From the NCBI GenBank assembly GCA_043820105.1, contig JBDREC010000099.1:1-64000 (forward strand): DNA of 64,000 nucleotides, given 5' to 3'. Below the pieces are notes generated by a model, which was not told the origin of the DNA, did no database searches, and saw only the letters and a program-made list of their open reading frames with translations. Positions 35,732 to 44,625 of this stretch are shown here, piece after piece. Numbering within the stretch: position 1 is the first letter of the stretch; every line of letters starts with the position of its first letter. A program made the translations under genes and the position numbers. The DNA is from JBDREC01 sp043820105 [NCBI: Pseudomonadota bacterium]. GTDB taxonomy: Bacteria; Bdellovibrionota_F; JAHFAK01.

Positions 35732-37282
35732 ATGAATATAAAAAAAACAAGAAGCATTGAGAAAAAGGTTTATAATAACAACTCCTTAACGATTGCTGAA
35801 CATCTGGCTTTTATGTCTGCAGAAGAGTCTGTGTACCAGGAAGACTATGAAAAATCACTAAAAAAAACATATAATTGTCTTGATTTAAAGGCATTTAAAA
35901 ATGAGCTTAAAAAAGCAGATGTTGTATTAATTGGAGATTATCGACCATTTATAGACTCTAAAAACTTTTTTATGGATCTTGCTTTAGATTTAAATAAAAA
36001 AGATAAAAGAAAAACTTTTGCAGCCTTAGATTGGTATGCAAGTTCTAAGCAAGCTATAATGGATGAATTCTTAAGTTCAAAAAAAGAAAACGAAGATTTA
36101 ATTAATAAGTTGTACAACGACAGAAAATGGAATCTTAAATTTAAAGATTTTTACGTGCCTGTTCTAAGTAGTTTTAAAAAGGCAAAAATACCTATTTTTT
36201 GTATCGATAAAACCTCCTATTGCAAACCAGAAACAAGGGACGAGTTTTCTGCTGCAAAACTTGTTAATATTATTAAAGCAAATCCAAAATCCAGAGCAAT
36301 TGTTTCTTTGGGGGACAATCGTTTATCAGCCAAACATTTTCCACAGAGTCTTAAAAGCTTAATACCAGAATTGAATATTATGCTTGTACATTTAAATATA
36401 GGCGCTATTTATTTTAAGGAAATTAATAATGGACAAATTTCAAAATTACCTGCTTTTTACCAACTAAATAAGAATGAATACTGTGCGTTAACTTCTTCCC
36501 CCGTCTATTTACAACAGTCATTTTTAAATACTTTTAATGAGGACTATGATTTTTCAGTTTGTGAATCTGTTAAAGTAACTGCATTTACGAATATTGATTT
36601 TATATGCAAATTTTTGGGGCTTTCTAGTGAAAAATATAAAAAGCTAAAGGTTGCTTCTTGGGATAATATTCATCTTGATAAAAAGCTTTATAACAAAGAA
36701 TTTAAAAGCAATGAAGAAAAAGCTATTTTTGAACATGCTCAGCATAGTGAAAGTTTTTGTTTGCCCCAACAAAACTTCATTTTTATTGCTAATAGATTTA
36801 AAAGTCATATAGCTGAAGAAGTATGTCATTACATAAAAAATGATTTAGATGGAGCCAATTTAATTAAAAATGAAATGGAATATTTTTATTATATGACCAT
36901 GCATGAAGCTCTTGGCTTTTTGGGATCAAAATTGATTTATCCAAAAAGAAAAATCCAATCTTTAAAGGTATTGAAAGAAGAGGCTCAATATGATGAGATC
37001 TATTGTAAAATTTATACAAATATAATGCTTCATAAGCGCCTTGAAAAAAGTGAAGATTTTGAGAAATATAGTTCAATTTATTTTTCTGATCCAATAGCTT
37101 TTTCTGGCACTGTTCATTATCTTGGATATCTACTTGGTCAAGCATTGTTTGAGATGTATGAGCAAAAGAAAATTAATAAAGGGTTTATTAAAAAATTATT
37201 TTTCAGTGATTTCGCCTTATCTGATGAAGCTAGAAATATTTATTTTGATTTAGTAGAAATAATAAGACAAGCAAAGGGTTAG
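35732..37282 (+). CDS. ChaN-like (TIKI superfamily) protein
   Basis: 516 residues with no signal peptide. The N-terminal half (about 55-240) has the ChaN-like pattern: ADVVLIGDYRPFIDSKNFFMDL, then AALDWYAS, a FKKAKIPIFCID strand and AIVSLGDNRLSAKHFPQSL. ChaN-type domains bind heme or act as metal-dependent hydrolases. The C-terminal half (about 260-516) is helical and unfamiliar. It lies four bases before a beta-barrel gene in the same direction, so the two are likely co-transcribed. The assignment rests on the motif pattern only. Confidence 0.6.
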   Translation: MNIKKTRSIEKKVYNNNSLTIAEHLAFMSAEESVYQEDYEKSLKKTYNCLDLKAFKNELKKADVVLIGDYRPFIDSKNFFMDLALDLNKKDKRKTFAALDWYASSKQAIMDEFLSSKKENEDLINKLYNDRKWNLKFKDFYVPVLSSFKKAKIPIFCIDKTSYCKPETRDEFSAAKLVNIIKANPKSRAIVSLGDNRLSAKHFPQSLKSLIPELNIMLVHLNIGAIYFKEINNGQISKLPAFYQLNKNEYCALTSSPVYLQQSFLNTFNEDYDFSVCESVKVTAFTNIDFICKFLGLSSEKYKKLKVASWDNIHLDKKLYNKEFKSNEEKAIFEHAQHSESFCLPQQNFIFIANRFKSHIAEEVCHYIKNDLDGANLIKNEMEYFYYMTMHEALGFLGSKLIYPKRKIQSLKVLKEEAQYDEIYCKIYTNIMLHKRLEKSEDFEKYSSIYFSDPIAFSGTVHYLGYLLGQALFEMYEQKKINKGFIKKLFFSDFALSDEARNIYFDLVEIIRQAKG

Positions 37283-37285
37283 TTT

Positions 37286-37825
37286 ATGAAGATAAAAATT
37301 ATTTACATAATTTTAATTTCAATTTTAATCTTATTTACTGCAAATATATCTTACGCTCAATTTTCATTAGGTCTTGAGACTGGAGCGAATATGCCCATTG
37401 AGAAAGATGATAGTACAACTTCTGCAAAAAGATATGATTGGTCTTATTACCTTAGCCCTGTAATCGAAATTCCAATTTTTTCTTTTGCCTATACAGTTAG
37501 CCTGTTTCCAATATATCCCACAATAGATGTGCATACTTTTGATTTTGCTGTTAGACAGGAGTTTGGCAATCATGGTTTGCGTCCATATTTTAAGGGTGGC
37601 GCGGGCTATGCCTTGTTTAACACAGAAAACAAGTATCTTTCAGGAGGACACTTGTTTGGTTATTTTGGAATAAATTATGTAATAGAAAAATATAAGTTAG
37701 CGATTGGACCTGCTGTTAAATATAATCTGATAATGTACAATGCTGATGAAACATTTCAAACAGGTGAAAGCTTTGCCATGTATCAATACATTAGTTTTCT
37801 TGTTTTTTTTGCTTATGTGTTTTGA
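37286..37825 (+). CDS. Outer-membrane beta-barrel protein
   Basis: 179 residues. A signal peptide ending near ISYAQ is followed by short alternating strands rich in Gly and Tyr (YFKGGAGYALFNTENKY, HLFGYFGINYVIEKYK). The last residue is Phe after FFAYV, the normal outer-membrane ending. It starts four bases after the ChaN-like gene. A heptamer array begins one base after its stop codon. No specific ligand can be inferred. Confidence 0.65.
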   Translation: MKIKIIYIILISILILFTANISYAQFSLGLETGANMPIEKDDSTTSAKRYDWSYYLSPVIEIPIFSFAYTVSLFPIYPTIDVHTFDFAVRQEFGNHGLRPYFKGGAGYALFNTENKYLSGGHLFGYFGINYVIEKYKLAIGPAVKYNLIMYNADETFQTGESFAMYQYISFLVFFAYVF

Positions 37826-37826
37826 A

Positions 37827-37868
37827 TAAGTGGTAAGTGGTAAGCAGTAAGTGGTAAGTATTAAGAGG
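37827..37868. repeat. Heptamer array TAAGTGG upstream of rarA
   Basis: Six units, TAAGTGG, TAAGTGG, TAAGCAG, TAAGTGG, TAAGTAT and TAAGAGG. It fills almost the whole gap from the upstream stop codon to the rarA ATG at 37874, and AGAGG in the last unit is placed as the rarA ribosome-binding site. Confidence 0.92.
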
Positions 37869-37873
37869 TAAAA

Positions 37874-39205
37874 ATGAATTCTCATACTCAGTCTGATTTA
37901 TTTGATTCGAATCATGCTGGAATTCCATTTGCAGAGCGTGTGCGCCCTAAGAAAATTGAGGAGTTTATTGGACAGGATAAGATTCTTGGAGATGGAAAGC
38001 CTCTGAAGCAGTTAATTTTAGAAGATAAAATATCATCTCTTATTTTTTGGGGACCTCCTGGTTGCGGAAAAACCACTCTTGCAAGGATCATTGCAAACCT
38101 TACAAGAAGTAATTTTATAAGCATCAGTGCAATATTGACAGGTATTAAAGAAGCTAAATTGATAATGGATGAAGCCCGTCGAAATCGTCAAGAGTTTTCC
38201 CAAAAAACAATTCTATTTATAGACGAAATTCATAGATTTAATAAAGCGCAGCAAGATGCTTTTTTGCCACATGTGGAAAAGGGCAATATTATTTTGATTG
38301 GCGCTACTACTGAAAACCCGTCTTTTGAGGTGATCTCACCACTTTTATCTAGATCTCGAGTTATAGTTTTTGAAAAGCTTCAAAATGAAAATATAATTAC
38401 AATATTAAAAAACGCCATTAGTCGTGATTTCAATTTAAAGACATTTGAACAAAAGATTAATGATTCTGCCTTTACGTTTATTGCGAATTATTGTAATGGC
38501 GATGCAAGAGTTGCTCTTAATATTTTGGAGCAAGCAATATCGCTTTGCAAAGATGGAGAAACTCCTAGCTCTGGGCTTATCAAAGATATGCTATCTCGTT
38601 CAAATTTGTATTATGATAAAAATGGTGAAGAACATTATAATATTATTTCAGCTCTTCACAAAAGCATGAGAAATAGTGATATTAATGCAGCTATTTATTG
38701 GCTAACCAGAATGCTTGAATCTGGTGAAGATCCCCTTTATACAGCCAGGAGAATGATTCGGTTTGCTGTTGAAGATGTTGGCCTTGCTGATCCTAATGCT
38801 CTTAAACTAGCTGTTGCTGCAAAAGACGCCTATCATTTCTTAGGTTCCCCAGAGGGAGAGCTTGCACTTGTGGAGCTCGCTATTTATTTAGCTGCAGCAC
38901 CTAAAAGTAATTCAGCCTATGTTGCCTATAAACAAGTGAAAAAAGATATAAAAAATGGGCATATTTATGATGTTCCATTGCATTTACGAAATGCACCAAC
39001 AGAACTTATGAAAGAAGTTGGCTATGGCAAAGGTTATAGATATTATCATGATGATAAAAACGCCATCCATGAAATGGATTGTTTGCCAGAAGAATTGATT
39101 GGAAGAAAGTATTACAAGCCTAGCGATGCAGGTGTAGAAGCTAGGTTGAAAGTCAGAGAACAAGAACTCAATGGAAGAACAGGGGAACAAGAGAAGAAGG
39201 AGTAA
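37874..39205 (+). CDS. rarA: Replication-associated recombination AAA+ ATPase RarA
   Basis: 443 residues. The AAA+ domain has Walker A GPPGCGKTTLARI near residue 59, Walker [21 protein letters not shown] near 115 and sensor-1 GATTENPSFEV. The C-terminal helical tetramerisation part contains MRNSDINAAIYWLTRMLESG, DPLYTARRMIRFAVEDVGLAD and GSPEGELAL, typical of RarA/MgsA/WRNIP1. It acts at stalled forks. The tail is charged (KVREQELNGRTGEQ). The next gene starts three bases after its stop. Confidence 0.95.
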   Translation: MNSHTQSDLFDSNHAGIPFAERVRPKKIEEFIGQDKILGDGKPLKQLILEDKISSLIFWGPPGCGKTTLARIIANLTRSNFISISAILTGIKEAKLIMDEARRNRQEFSQKTILFIDEIHRFNKAQQDAFLPHVEKGNIILIGATTENPSFEVISPLLSRSRVIVFEKLQNENIITILKNAISRDFNLKTFEQKINDSAFTFIANYCNGDARVALNILEQAISLCKDGETPSSGLIKDMLSRSNLYYDKNGEEHYNIISALHKSMRNSDINAAIYWLTRMLESGEDPLYTARRMIRFAVEDVGLADPNALKLAVAAKDAYHFLGSPEGELALVELAIYLAAAPKSNSAYVAYKQVKKDIKNGHIYDVPLHLRNAPTELMKEVGYGKGYRYYHDDKNAIHEMDCLPEELIGRKYYKPSDAGVEARLKVREQELNGRTGEQEKKE

Positions 39206-39208
39206 GGT

Positions 39209-39919
39209 ATGATTGAGAAGAAAGATAGGTCGATAATTTTAGCTTGTGATTTTGATTTGGACAGAATTGATGAAATTATTCCGAGGATATCACAATATGG
39301 CATTGTTGGTGGATTTAAAGTAGGGTTTTATTTGGGGTTAAAATACGGGCTTCCAGAGGTTGTTCGTAGAATTAGAAAATATTCTAATAAACCTATTATT
39401 TATGATCATCAGAAGGCTTGTACTGATATTCCTGATACAGGAAAATTATTTGTTGATGCATGTGATTCATCAGGGATAGATTCTATTATATATTTTCCAT
39501 TAACAGGACCTGTAACACAAGAGGCGTGGATAAAAGCTAGCATTGATAAGCAAATGGATCTTATTGTTGGAGCTTGGCTTACACACCAGGGCTTTGCAAA
39601 ATCTGAAAAAGGTGTTTTTGATGAAGAATCTATTTTGAGTGTTTTTAAATTGGCAGCAGAAATGGGAGTTAAAAGTTATGTTGTTCCAGGCACAAAACCA
39701 CATGCTATCGAAAAGATAAAAAATACAATTCAGGATGTTCTCGGTGATCTTTCAGATGTTCATTTTTATGTGCCTGGTTTAATAAGGCAAGGAGGCGATA
39801 TCTCTGAAGTATCAAAAATACTTCCTCAAAATTTCCATGCAATTATTGGGCGCGGTCTTTATGAATCTGAAAACCTGGAAGACAGTATGCTTGAATTTGA
39901 AAAATTAATGCTTATATAA
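39209..39919 (+). CDS. pyrF: Orotidine 5'-phosphate decarboxylase family protein
   Basis: 236 residues. TIM-barrel signatures of the OMP decarboxylase/HUMPS superfamily: IILACDF at the first strand, GFKVGFYLGL, the catalytic Asp/Lys/Asp cluster in IIYDHQKACTDIPDTGK (near 66), and the C-terminal phosphate-binding VPGLIRQGGD and AIIGRGLYES (near 218). Its close spacing to the D-x-K-x-x-D type suggests the archaeal-like form. It probably converts OMP to UMP, though HUMPS enzymes have similar motifs. It lies three bases after rarA, and the stop codon begins a heptamer array. Confidence 0.82.
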   Translation: MIEKKDRSIILACDFDLDRIDEIIPRISQYGIVGGFKVGFYLGLKYGLPEVVRRIRKYSNKPIIYDHQKACTDIPDTGKLFVDACDSSGIDSIIYFPLTGPVTQEAWIKASIDKQMDLIVGAWLTHQGFAKSEKGVFDEESILSVFKLAAEMGVKSYVVPGTKPHAIEKIKNTIQDVLGDLSDVHFYVPGLIRQGGDISEVSKILPQNFHAIIGRGLYESENLEDSMLEFEKLMLI

Positions 39920-39951
39920 GTGTTAAGTGGTAGGTGGTAAGTGGTAAGTAA
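39917..39951. repeat. Heptamer array TAAGTGG at the pyrF stop
   Basis: Five units, TAAGTGT, TAAGTGG, TAGGTGG, TAAGTGG and TAAGTAA. The first three bases are the pyrF stop codon. It has the same unit as the array at 37827, two genes upstream. The track runs into the start of the next gene. Confidence 0.92.
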
Positions 39952-40600
39952 AGAATATGTGAAATTTGATAAAATAATTTTTGATTGGGATGGCACTCTT
40001 TCTCTTTGTGAGGGTATGGATGTTCTTGCTAAAATTTGTGGGGCTGATGAAAAGTATATTGCCTCTATAACAGAAGACGGTATGAATGGCAAAATTGATT
40101 TTCGAAAATCATTTGAGTTGAGGATTGAGCATCTTAAGCCCAATTTGCTTGATTTAGAAAAACTTTCCAATGTTTACTTTGACAAGCTTTTGAAAAATTT
40201 AAAAGAATTTATATTAGAGGTAACAGCTGCTAGGGTTTACATCATTAGTTGCGGAATAAGACAATCAATTCTGTCAGTTACTAGAAAGCTTGGACTCAAG
40301 GATGGTCATGTTTATGCTATAGATTTGCAATTTGATGAAAATGGCAATTATGAATTATATGACCAAGGGGCTGAGCTTTTGTTGGAAAATGGAAAAGCTG
40401 AGCTAATAAAAAAAATTAATATCGAAAAGAAAGGCAAATCTATTTTTTTTGGTGATGGTGCTAATGACTTGTCTGCTTTGTGTGTGGTTGATAAATTTAT
40501 AGGATTTGGTGGGTATGCACAACGGCAGATAGTAAAAGAAAGAGCGCATGAATTTATTGTTACACCAGATGCTATGGATTTTATTTCTTGTTTGAAATGA
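39941..40600 (+). CDS. SerB-like HAD phosphatase
   Basis: 219 residues from GTG 39941, which lies inside a heptamer array; GTG 39959 is equally likely and removes six repeat-encoded residues. HAD motifs: FDWDGTL with the nucleophile Asp near residue 15, IISCGI near 102, and FFGDGANDLSA near 178. The stretch EDGMNGKIDFRKSFELRI matches the substrate-specific segment of phosphoserine phosphatases (MTG-x-x-x-F), so phosphoserine is the likely substrate. Other small phosphates are possible. The gene sits between pyrF and an ArsP-type permease. Confidence 0.75.
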   Translation: MVSKEYVKFDKIIFDWDGTLSLCEGMDVLAKICGADEKYIASITEDGMNGKIDFRKSFELRIEHLKPNLLDLEKLSNVYFDKLLKNLKEFILEVTAARVYIISCGIRQSILSVTRKLGLKDGHVYAIDLQFDENGNYELYDQGAELLLENGKAELIKKINIEKKGKSIFFGDGANDLSALCVVDKFIGFGGYAQRQIVKERAHEFIVTPDAMDFISCLK

Positions 40601-40606
40601 GTTAAT

Positions 40607-40624
40607 ATTGAGATTGGGATTATG
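40607..40624. repeat. Hexamer array ATTGGG-like
   Basis: ATTGAG, ATTGGG and ATTATG, three units between the phosphatase stop (40600) and the permease ATG (40627). Too short to be certain, but it matches the style of the hexamer array at 27971. Confidence 0.4.
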
Positions 40625-40626
40625 AT

Positions 40627-41718
40627 ATGATTGAAAATATTTTTATACATATAAAAGGTGTTTTGTTAGCTACCTTTGTGGTGTTTGCTGAATCGGCTCC
40701 TTACTTGCTTTTGGGGTTTTTCTTGGCTGGTTTTATATACGTTTATTTAAAGCCTGAGATGATTGCCAGCTTTTTGGGAAAGGGGCGAATCAGTTCAGTT
40801 ATTAATGCTGCTATACTTGGTATTCCGCTTCCCCTTTGTTCTTGTGGAGTTTTACCAGCTGCTATTTCTTTAAAAAAGCAAGGTGCAAATAATGGTGCAG
40901 TTTCTGCATTTTTGATTTCAACCCCTCAATCAGGAGTTGATTCTATTGCTTTAACATGGGGGATAATGGATCCAATTTTTGCCCTGTTTAGACCAATTGC
41001 TGGTTTTATTATTTCATTTGTTGCTGGTTCACTGGAGAATCTTTTAAATAAGGATTTTGGAAAGGCTGCCAGTTGTGGGAAAGCAGAAAATAATGATTGT
41101 TCAGCAAGCGACTGTTGTTCATCTTCAAAAAAAGAAGAAGCGTTTATAAAACAAACTTTTATTGAAAAAGTAAAAATAGGGCTTAATTATGCCTTTATTG
41201 ATTTATTAAAAGATATTGCAAAATGGTTTATTATAGGATTGTTTCTTGCTGGCTTAATTTCATACCTGGTTCCACCTGAAATAATTTCTAAATATTTAGG
41301 TGGAAACTTAGAATCAATGCTTATTATGCTCATTGTTGGTATACCTTTATATATTTGTGCCTCTGCTTCCACACCAATTGCTGCTGCTCTAATTTTGAGT
41401 GGAGCCAGTCCAGGAGCAGCTTTGGTATTTCTAATTGCAGGTCCTGCTACAAACATTGCTTCAGTCGCAGTAATTTCAAAATTTATTGGAATGAGGGCAA
41501 CTATACTATATTTATCATCAATTGCAGTTTTATCAATTGTTCTAGGTTATATACTCAATTTTCTATATAGTTTTTTTGGAATACACCTCGATTTTAATAT
41601 ATCACTTGCAAGCAATGCACATCTTCACCTGGGATTTATCAAAATTATTTCATCTATTATTCTGCTAGTTTTATTTATTAATGTTCTTCGGTTGAAAATA
41701 AAAAATAAAGTGCGATAG
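40627..41718 (+). CDS. DUF318/ArsP-type permease
   Basis: 363 residues and about eight to ten membrane helices in two related halves. GIPLPLCSCGVLPAAISL (near residue 63) contains the conserved CSCG cysteines of the family. ISTPQSGVDSIALTWG and, in the second half, GIPLYICASASTPIAAAL and GAALVFLIAGPATN follow. A cytoplasmic Cys-rich loop (CGKAENNDCSASDCCSSSK, near 140-160) may bind metalloid. Relatives export trivalent organoarsenicals; many have unknown substrates. It is downstream of the SerB-like gene. Confidence 0.8.
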   Translation: MIENIFIHIKGVLLATFVVFAESAPYLLLGFFLAGFIYVYLKPEMIASFLGKGRISSVINAAILGIPLPLCSCGVLPAAISLKKQGANNGAVSAFLISTPQSGVDSIALTWGIMDPIFALFRPIAGFIISFVAGSLENLLNKDFGKAASCGKAENNDCSASDCCSSSKKEEAFIKQTFIEKVKIGLNYAFIDLLKDIAKWFIIGLFLAGLISYLVPPEIISKYLGGNLESMLIMLIVGIPLYICASASTPIAAALILSGASPGAALVFLIAGPATNIASVAVISKFIGMRATILYLSSIAVLSIVLGYILNFLYSFFGIHLDFNISLASNAHLHLGFIKIISSIILLVLFINVLRLKIKNKVR

Positions 41719-41730
41719 GTTTGAGAGATG

Positions 41731-43608
41731 TTAGTCTTTCATGTATTTTGATACATTGTATTTTTTGATTTTACTGACAAGTGTTCTTCTTGGGACATTG
41801 AGGATATCTGCTGCTTTTGTTTGATTCCAGTTGCATTTTCTAAGAGCATTTAGAATTAGTTTTTTCTCGTATTTTGAAACAATTTCTTTCATATCTCCCA
41901 TTGCTGTTTCTTTATCGATGTCATCATAATATTCTTTTTCTACCTCTTCTTCTAAAGGTCTTTTGGGCTGAGGAGCTTTAAAGATCTTGGCTGAAAAATG
42001 CTCTTTGAAAATTGTATCAGAATCTGCTACAACTACTGCTCTTTCAATAGAATTTTTTAATTCTCTAATGTTTCCTGGCCAATCATATTTGCAGAGTAGT
42101 TCCATTGCATCAGGAGAAATATTTTCAATAGTTTTATTATTTTCAGTATTAAATAATTTGGTAAAACTCTGAATGAGTGGTGGAATTTCTTCTTTTCTTT
42201 CTCTTAGAGGAGGAACTGTAATTGTAATTGCATTTAATCTATAAAAAAGATCTTCACGGAATAAGCCTTTGTCAATGTGTTCTTCCAGGTTTTTGTTTGA
42301 AGCAGCGATAATTCTGACATCTACTGCTATTTCCTGGCTTGAACCAACTCGCATAATTTTTTTATTTTGCAGTACTCTTAGAAGTTTTGCTTGAGTTTTC
42401 ATTGGCATTTCACCAATTTCATCTAAAAAGATTGTCCCACCTTTTGCTGATTCAAATAGACCTATTTTTAGTTTATCAGCTCCTGTAAATGATCCCTTTT
42501 CGTGCCCAAATAATTCGCTTTCCAAAATAGTTTCAGTTAGGGCTGCACAGTTTACGCTTATTAAAGGTTTATTTTTTCTAGCTGATTTTTGATGAACAGC
42601 TTCAGCTACTACTTCTTTTCCAACACCTGTTTCACCCAAGATTAAAACGTTAATGTTTGATAACGCAACTCTAGAAATCATATCAAAAATTTCTTTTACC
42701 TTGTCTGATTGTATTACAACCTCTCTATCAAAAACATTTATCCTTTTAACATTTTCTTTTGTAACATCAGCAATTGAATCTGTTCTTTTTGCACGAGATA
42801 ATTTTAAAGCCTGCCTTGATTTATCAATTAATAGTTCTTTTGAAAGTGAATCATCAGGATAGTTTGCTATGCCAATATTTACTGGAATTCCAATTGATTT
42901 TACTGCATCAGATGTGATTCTTCTGGCAAGTTTATATGCTTCATCTTTGCTTGTTTCTGGAAGCATAAGTTCTAGTTCTTCTGAACTATAAGCGGAAATA
43001 ATATCCATTGCTCTAATCATGCCTTTTATCATTAGAACAAGTTCAGCAATAATCATTTCTTTCTTTTCATCCAGGGTTTCTTTTGTCTCTGTTTTTTGAA
43101 GAGCTTTAAAATTAATGCCAATCATCATAAGTGATAAGGGTCTTTCATATCTGTTTGCTCGGTCTAGCTCTTCATCTAGTCTTGATTCAAAATAATTATG
43201 TGTTCTTATGGTAATTCCAAGAGATTTGTCACCCATTGATGTGGGTACAAAAAATTCCATGACAGTTGAGCCAATAATAATTTCATCACCATCTTCTAGG
43301 ATTTTTTTAGTAATAGCAGTACCATTGACTATTGTTCCATTTGTACTGTCTTGATCTTCTAAGACTATATGAGAGTCTTTAAAAAAGATTCTTGCATGAG
43401 ATCTTGAGACCTGTTCATCATCGAGCGGAATATCAGCATCTTCCTGGCGACCAATAATAACATCACTTTGATTTCCAAAATTAAAGATCTTGTCTTTTGC
43501 ATCGTCTCTTATAATAAGGAAGGGAGTTCCTTCTTTGAATTTTTTGTCTTTTTTTGATTCTTTTTTAAAGGATACTTTGGTAACAAAGTTTTCAGAATGA
43601 TTATCCAC
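41731..43608 (-). CDS. Sigma-54-dependent activator with FHA and GGDEF-like domains
   Basis: GTG 43608 is chosen as the start because GGAGG lies about 10 bases upstream; the longer frame starts at TTG 43647 (638 residues; numbers below are for it). The FHA domain (about 40-130) has [19 protein letters not shown] and [11 protein letters not shown] degenerate GGDEF-like domain (about 150-290) follows. The AAA+ domain (about 320-540) has Walker [15 protein letters not shown] in place of the usual GAFTGA loop, and FLDEIGEM. A Fis-type helix-turn-helix ([16 protein letters not shown]) ends the protein. FHA reads phospho-Thr, so a Ser/Thr kinase may control it. Confidence 0.9.
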   Translation of the reverse strand: MDNHSENFVTKVSFKKESKKDKKFKEGTPFLIIRDDAKDKIFNFGNQSDVIIGRQEDADIPLDDEQVSRSHARIFFKDSHIVLEDQDSTNGTIVNGTAITKKILEDGDEIIIGSTVMEFFVPTSMGDKSLGITIRTHNYFESRLDEELDRANRYERPLSLMMIGINFKALQKTETKETLDEKKEMIIAELVLMIKGMIRAMDIISAYSSEELELMLPETSKDEAYKLARRITSDAVKSIGIPVNIGIANYPDDSLSKELLIDKSRQALKLSRAKRTDSIADVTKENVKRINVFDREVVIQSDKVKEIFDMISRVALSNINVLILGETGVGKEVVAEAVHQKSARKNKPLISVNCAALTETILESELFGHEKGSFTGADKLKIGLFESAKGGTIFLDEIGEMPMKTQAKLLRVLQNKKIMRVGSSQEIAVDVRIIAASNKNLEEHIDKGLFREDLFYRLNAITITVPPLRERKEEIPPLIQSFTKLFNTENNKTIENISPDAMELLCKYDWPGNIRELKNSIERAVVVADSDTIFKEHFSAKIFKAPQPKRPLEEEVEKEYYDDIDKETAMGDMKEIVSKYEKKLILNALRKCNWNQTKAADILNVPRRTLVSKIKKYNVSKYMKD

Positions 43609-43726
43609 TTTTTCTAAACCTCCATAAATAGGAAAAAATTTGCTCAATGGAAATTTACTCTTTATGTGGTTGTTTTGTCAATAAAAAAGGAAATGTAATG
43701 AATGAATCTTATTGAAAAATTAGATT

Positions 43727-44434
43727 TTACCAATAGCCTTGATAAGGATCATCGTATCCGTAGGGATCATAAGAATAACAATCATAACAATCATCGTAAT
43801 AATATGATAAGTAATCCCAGAAATCATATAACTGACCAAGTAAGAAGTCTACACCCTGTATGTCCCATGTGCAGCTATATCCGCTTACAAATACTGTATC
43901 GTTGCCATATTCTTCATAATCGTTTAAGAATATATATGGTCCTGCATAATCGTCATTTGCTTCTTCCATCATTGTTGCTCTTGATTTATCAGATGATACT
44001 CCAAGCATCTTAGCTAGCATATCAGGTCCTGTGTAATATTTGTCATCTGCCATTACAAAAGGAATCTCATAAGCTGAGCATGCTAAGAATTCTCTATCAT
44101 TATAATAATCATTAAAACAATGATCATTATTGAAATCAGGGATTAAGCTGTAGTATCTTGATGTAATTGAAGACCCTTGAATATTTCCACTAGAGCATGT
44201 TGCTGTTACTGTTTCATCTTCTGCAGTACCATTATCATCGCCATCATCATCACCGCCACAATTGCCGTCTTCATCACAAACAGCACCATCTGTACAGTCT
44301 TCATCACCTTCTGCACATGTTGATGCGTTTGCATCTGAGTCATCACCTGTATCTACATCATCAGCGCATGAAAACAATGTAATGCTAAGTCCAATTATCA
44401 GCAATATTAACAAAATTTTTATTAAAGCTTTCAA
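43727..44434 (-). CDS. Lipoprotein with one copy of a novel 110-residue repeat
   Basis: 235 residues from TTG 44434, behind GGAGG. The lipobox LFSC (Cys23) is followed by an Asp/Gly/Cys-rich stretch (to about 80) with EF-hand-like GDDDGDDNGT. A repeat unit begins YYSLIPDFNNDHCF (near 94) and continues EFLACSAYE, YYTGPDMLAKMLG and a C-terminal LYDFWDYL. The tail is Tyr/Asp/Cys-rich (DDCYDCYSYDPYGYDDPY). The same unit occurs twice in the next gene. An Asp-rich, calcium-binding-like surface lipoprotein is likely; function unknown. Confidence 0.7.
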   Translation of the reverse strand: MKALIKILLILLIIGLSITLFSCADDVDTGDDSDANASTCAEGDEDCTDGAVCDEDGNCGGDDDGDDNGTAEDETVTATCSSGNIQGSSITSRYYSLIPDFNNDHCFNDYYNDREFLACSAYEIPFVMADDKYYTGPDMLAKMLGVSSDKSRATMMEEANDDYAGPYIFLNDYEEYGNDTVFVSGYSCTWDIQGVDFLLGQLYDFWDYLSYYYDDCYDCYSYDPYGYDDPYQGYW

Positions 44435-44605
44435 TTTTTACCTCCGAATTGGTCAAATTTAATTTTCATTATACTATTAATGCACAAAGTGTGCCTAGTT
44501 TGGATATGGCATATAAGTGTATAAAATTAAATGATAAAGGGCCATTGTTGTTTTGTTTGCCAATACTCTGTTGCGAATATTATGTCTCAATATAAGGTGG
44601 ATTGC

Positions 44606-44619
44606 GGCGAAATTTCGCC
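44606..44619. other. Perfect 14-base palindrome
   Basis: GGCGAAATTTCGCC reads identically on both strands. It lies just past the stop of the minus-strand lipoprotein gene. No T-run follows, so it is noted only as a possible protein-binding site or hairpin. Confidence 0.3.
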
Positions 44620-44625
44620 AAATGT

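Noticed and set aside
37827-37868. Considered as CRISPR repeats
   Set aside because: Units are only 7 bases, directly contiguous and without spacers. No cas genes are present.
44606-44619. Palindrome GGCGAAATTTCGCC as a terminator
   Set aside because: No T-run follows on the strand of the upstream gene; listed only as a short palindrome.
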